DNA of 64,000 nucleotides from Dendrophyllia cribrosa. Taxonomy: Eukaryota; Cnidaria; Anthozoa; Scleractinia; Dendrophylliidae. Below the pieces are notes generated by a model that made no database searches, had not been told where the DNA came from, and was given only the letters and a program-made list of their open reading frames with translations. The DNA is taken from NCBI GenBank assembly GCA_024195265.1, contig JAJLRJ010000014.1, forward strand, positions 23,065,009-23,129,008. The letters are read 5' to 3'. The position numbers were made by a program, and so were the translations under genes. Shown piece by piece: positions 60,137-64,000 of the stretch; within the stretch, counting starts at the first letter, position 1, and each line of letters begins with the position of its first letter.

Positions 60137-60717
60137 GCCGAGCAGACTTGGACGCGCACAAGCTTATGAATATTACGGGCATCTAAAACACGATGAAGAT
60201 CGAAAATGCAAGGAGACTCCTTACCCAAACATCTGCTCGTTTGAAGAAACAAAGCCTGGATATCATACACTGTTATGTAACGCTGAGGTTTGTGGGTCAT
60301 CAGACGTTGAAATAGGTTCTGTTGATCCAGAAATGGGGAAAGTTAATGAATGGACGCCTGTATCCAAGGAAACGATTACTGCAACTGTCCAAGAGACCGT
60401 GAAAACAAACCAGAAAAACGGGTTCGGTTTTCTATACATAAAATGCGGAGATATCCTTCAGTCACTCACCTTTCCACCGATCTTAAAGAAGGTCGAAAAT
60501 GGAAGCGAGAGAAGCAACATAAATGTGAATGTGATTGTGCTGGATTCTATCGCAAGAGCTCATTTCTATCGGATTCTTCCAAGGTCTGTCGCCGCGTTGC
60601 GTAAGATTGCACAAGATCCTGAAATCAAGGTGACTGCGTTGGACTTTGAACTTTTCCAGAGTGTTGGACAACAAACGTTTGACAACTTGAGGCCTTTCTT
60701 CTCTGGGGTTTTTAAAG
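60137..60717 (+). CDS. DUF229 gene, exon c (N-terminal half of the catalytic-fold domain)
   Basis: The acceptor TTCTACTTCCACTTGTTGCTAG completes an Arg codon from exon b (phase 2); the donor is AAAG|GTGAGT (phase 1). It encodes about 194 residues with paired cysteines (DRKCKE, NICSFEE, LLCNAEVC, IKCGD). The DUF229 core follows: a beta strand INVNVIVLDSIARAHFYR, then VTALDFELFQSVGQQTFDNL and RPFFSGVFK. DUF229 proteins share the alkaline-phosphatase/sulfatase fold; biochemical activity is not established for the family. Here the metal-site Asp position appears as VLDS. The frame is open further upstream to 60102, but the splice site and phase support 60137. Confidence 0.88.
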
Positions 60718-60780
60718 GTGAGTGTTCCAAGGTAAAGATGGACTTAATTTCATCATTGGCTTATATATGATATATATTTC

Positions 60781-60831
<51 letters not shown>

Positions 60832-62053
60832 ACACACACACATATATATATATATACATATAAAATGGCATGAAATGACAGTGTCAATTACCTTGTGTAA
60901 CATTGTTGGCAAGGATATCGCATAATCTGACATCATAAGGTTATGTGGCATGACTCTAACAGAAGGTGTTATAAAAGATCAAAGACAAGGCAGGGTCGTA
61001 GCTTGCATGAGGCAAATCGAGGCTCTTGCCTCGGAAAAAAGTTTGAATATTAGTAAATTTTGAATACTAGTACAAGCATTGGATCTGTCTCATTTTAAAA
61101 GGCTATGCATATAAAAAAAATGAAAGAAGTGTTCTTTTTCTCTGATACGGCTGCGGCGCAATTGTCCCTTTCGTAAACGGTCGATGCCATTTTAGCGACA
61201 CTTAGAAAACTTTTCACCAATTTTAGAATTTTTTTTTCAATCTGAAAAAGAAAAATGCAATTAATTACCTAGAATCGAACCCGGAACCCCTGCATGTTAA
61301 CATCTTTCCTTTACCACTAGACCACTGGGTTGATCCGGCAAACCCAAGAAAAATTTAATTATAAAAGGTGTTTTTCTTAATATATATCAATAACGGGTCA
61401 CCCTAACCCTAAATCTTACCTAACCGCGAATCTAGCTTAGATCTAATAATCGCTTTACCTAGGCCCAATTTATCTAATAATGATAGCCTACTTCCATCCC
61501 AATCCAGGCATAAACTAGAGAGAAATAGCATCGACCATTTCAAAAGGCTTGGTTACTAATGAATGCTAATGATGGCATCGACCGTTTACGAACGAAAGGG
61601 AAATCGGCTGCGGCCCTGCAAGGGCAAGGAATGAGGCCATTGAAGCGAATACATGTAACCTGCGTCAAGCGCGGGGAAAACGGTTTACCTCTGATTGGTT
61701 AAGAAAGTGGCGCGAGATTTTTTAGCCAATCACAAAGCGTAGCAATGCAAAACCAAAGTAATTACTCTGACCAATCACAACAAAGGTAGACAATCCAATG
61801 AACCAATCAGAACTCGAAGCAAATACATGCAGCCGGCGCCAAGCGCGGGAAAACGCGTGCAAGCAAGTCACGATTGGTTTTGGTTTTACGTCTGATTGGT
61901 TGAGAAAGTGGCGCGAGATTTTTTAGCCAATCACAAAGCGTAGCAATGCAAAACCAAAGCAATCGCTAAATTACTTTCGATACTCAATTGAAAACCGCTA
62001 CAATATAATGACATTTGCATGTTATAACACAATTTTTTAATTTGTTTTATTAG
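60718..62053 (+). other. DUF229 intron with CA/TA tract and CCAAT-rich element
   Basis: A (CA)n/(TA)n tract lies at about 60787-60860. A minus-strand tRNA-like unit (61265-61340; A-box-like TGGTCTAGTGG, B box GGTTCGATTC) and a CCAAT-rich element (61640-61996) follow. No extra exon is required. Confidence 0.75.
61640..61996. repeat. CCAAT-rich dispersed element, copy 4
   Basis: Ends in ACTCAATTGAAAACCGC. Two tandem partial copies of the GTGGCGCGAGATTTTTTAGC and CAATCACAAAGCGTAGCAAT block. About ten CCAAT/ATTGG boxes. Confidence 0.85.
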
Positions 62054-62249
62054 ATGACAACGAAATCAGTGACAAGGCAAAGACCGAAAAGGAACCTTTA
62101 GGGATAGAAGTATTATTTGGGACCTTCAAAAAATGGGGCTACCAAACCCTCTTCCAGGAAGACCTTTGTTGGTATGACAAATGGGGCATTGCATTAACGG
62201 ACATTCAAAGAAGAGCGAGTCCTCATGGGGATTTAGCATTTAAAGAAAG
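62054..62249 (+). CDS. DUF229 gene, exon d
   Basis: The acceptor TTGTTTTATTAG accepts phase 1, giving FKDDNEISDKAKTEKEPLG. The DUF229-typical IEVLFGTFKKWGYQTLFQED and LCWYDKWGIALTDIQRR follow. The likely donor is GAAAG|GTATTT at 62250 (phase 2). If unspliced the frame runs nine more codons to a TGA at 62275-62277, which would truncate the family domain, so splicing to exons beyond the window is preferred. Confidence 0.78.
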
Positions 62250-62439
62250 GTATTTCTGCCAAGACTGCCCAAGTTGAAAAGTAAAAAACAAAAAAGCAAT
62301 AACCAAATTTCTTTTTGCTTATTTGATTGAAAAACAAAAAGTACCTTATGAAAGAATTTTATTTGAAAAGCCATAAAAATCAACTTGTACTGCATAATAA
62401 AAAGGATTACTAGAAAGTGCTGCTCGGTAGCTTTCATTT

Positions 62440-63450
62440 TATCTTTTATCCACAGGCGCAGAAGTTTGAACGACCTTGTACAGCATAATAAACAGTACCA
62501 CGGGGAAGTACTGCTCAATAGCTTTCATTGAATGGTCACACTTTAGGATTTCATTCACAGACTCAAAAGTTAGAACCACCTTGTACAGCATAATAAACAG
62601 TACCACAGGAAAGTTAGAAAGACTCAAAAGTTAGAACCACCTTGCACAGCATAATAAACAGTACCACAGGAAAGTTAGAAAGACTCAAAAGTTAGAACCA
62701 CCTTGTACAGCATAATAAACAGTACCACGGGGAAGTACTGCTCAATAGCTTTCATTTGAATGGTCACACTTTAGGACTTTATCCACAGACTCAAAAGTTA
62801 GAACCACCTTGTACAGCATAATAAACAGCACCACAGGAAAGTACTGCTCAATAGCTTTCATTTGAATGGTGACACTTTAGGACTTTATCCACAGACTCAA
62901 AAGTTAGAACCACCTTGTACAGCATAATAAACAGCACAGCAGGAAAGTACTGCTCAATAGCTTTCATTTGAATGGTTACACTTTAGGATTTCATTCACAG
63001 ACTCAAAAGTTAGAACCACCTTGTACAGCATAATAAACAGTACCACAGGAAAGTTAGAAAGACTCAAAAGTTAGAACCACCTTGTAAAGCATAATAAACA
63101 GTACCACAGGAAAGTTAGAAAGACTCAAAAGTTAGAACCACCTTGTACAGCATAATAAACAGCACCACAGGAAAGTACTGCTCAATAGCTTTCATTTGAA
63201 TGGTCACTCTTTAGGATTTCATCCACAGACTCAAAAGTTAGAACCACCTTGTACAGCATAATAAACAGCACCACAGGAAAGTACTGCTCAATAGCTTTCA
63301 TTTGAATGGTCACTCTTTAGGATTTCATCCACAGACTCAAAAGTTAGAACCACCTTGTACAGCATAATAAACAGCACCACAGGAAAGTACTGCTCAGTAG
63401 CTTTCATTTGAATGGTCACACTTTAGGATTTCATCCACAGTCTCAATCAA
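62440..63450 (+). repeat. 106-bp minisatellite, variant 1, large array with 61-bp short units
   Basis: Full 106-bp units alternate with runs of short units of about 61 bp (GACTCAAAAGTTAGAACCAC ... GTACCACAGGAAAGTTAGAA) that lack the CTGCTCAATAGCTTTCATTT half. Short-unit runs occur near 62540-62730 and 63000-63150, a higher-order pattern. It lies downstream of DUF229 exon d, presumably in an intron. Confidence 0.92.
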
Positions 63451-64000
63451 TCTTAGCATCCCGGTTTCAAGACACTAGCTATTGCGTCATTAGTCTGCAC
63501 AACACAAAGTCTGCACCAAAGTTGTTTCCTTTAAAGATAAGTTGGCCAAATGAATAAGAGGCTGTTTTCTCCTAAATGAGCACGGTGACCTATCTTTTTT
63601 AGTGCTTAATTTTACTGTTAAAAGCATCTTTTTGAGTTAACCCTATTCGGCCTGGGGGCGGGGGGCGGGGGGGGGGGGGGGGGGGGGGCACAAAACGTCC
63701 ATAACTTCTTTAATATGTATTCAAACGCCATCAAACTTTGTGACTTTTCCTAAAATTTAGCTGGCAATAATTTCATAGGACAATTTTTTGATCACGTGAC
63801 TTGATGTTTCCATGGCAACAAGATTTTGACAGCCATGTTTTTTGAAATTTGCATATTTATACCTTTGAATGAAGAAAAACAATGTTTATTGGTATAACTT
63901 TTGTATTTTTACGTCTTAGCGTTTATTTAGTGGTTTTGATTAATTTTGCGTCAATTTGGACGGTTTTAAAAGGTTTTTAAGAGGTTTTAAAAAATTCAGA
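63451..64000. other. Unassigned sequence with poly-G tract
   Basis: A G-rich run with few interruptions at 63654-63688. The rest is AT-rich without recognised features to the window end. Confidence 0.5.

Noticed and set aside
60722..60951. His/Thr and Cys/Val repeat peptides
   Set aside because: Translations of the CA/TA microsatellite.
1..64000. CRISPR array or bacterial-type operon
   Set aside because: Tandem arrays here have long units without unique spacers. Splice sites, introns and eukaryotic repeats show a metazoan nuclear sequence.

Overview
The window looks like a piece of an anthozoan (probably stony coral) nuclear genome. It is AT-rich and intron-rich with GT-AG splice sites. Nearly all of it is non-coding and made of short inverted-repeat elements, tRNA-derived repeats, minisatellites and segmental duplications. 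The assignment rests on the cnidarian look of the repeats and on gene style; no database search was possible.

Two genes can be assembled exon by exon with matching splice phases. (1) A class A (rhodopsin-like) GPCR lies on the minus strand in three coding exons (13174-12789, 11109-10858, 6606-5919) giving about 441 aa. It is degenerate at several class A switch positions. (2) The 5' part of a DUF229 (sulfatase/alkaline-phosphatase-fold) gene lies on the plus strand in four exons (57557-57632, 59007-59070, 60137-60717, 62054-62249). The first encodes a membrane anchor; the gene continues past the window. Weaker coding candidates are a RecQ-like helicase fragment inside a TIR element (594-1127), a small basic protein (52275-52523) with a possible downstream exon (53149-53410), and a two-exon signal-peptide-like pair repeated in the segmental copies.

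Layout. 1-5.9 kb: TIR element with a captured RecQ fragment, several MITEs, a tRNA-like sequence, a 21-bp minisatellite. 5.9-13.2 kb: GPCR gene, its introns filled by a 1.75-kb foldback element, an 86-bp tandem array and a 106-bp minisatellite. 13.2-17 kb: mostly unassigned. 17-52 kb: three direct copies of a segment (A 16973-26492, B 27289-41940, C about 41936-52158). B is the fullest copy, A lacks the 3' part and C lacks the 5' part. A fourth, diverged piece lies inverted at 54511-55740. 52-57 kb: candidate small gene, 17-bp repeats, inverted-repeat elements. 57-64 kb: DUF229 gene with 66-bp, CA and 106-bp arrays in its introns.

The most unusual signal is a set of hammerhead-ribozyme-like motifs of shared architecture: three unrelated sequences, six copies in total. 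Other points of note are three elements with perfect 9-bp target-site duplications, and an insertion in copy B with an 8-bp duplication whose empty site is preserved in copies C and D.
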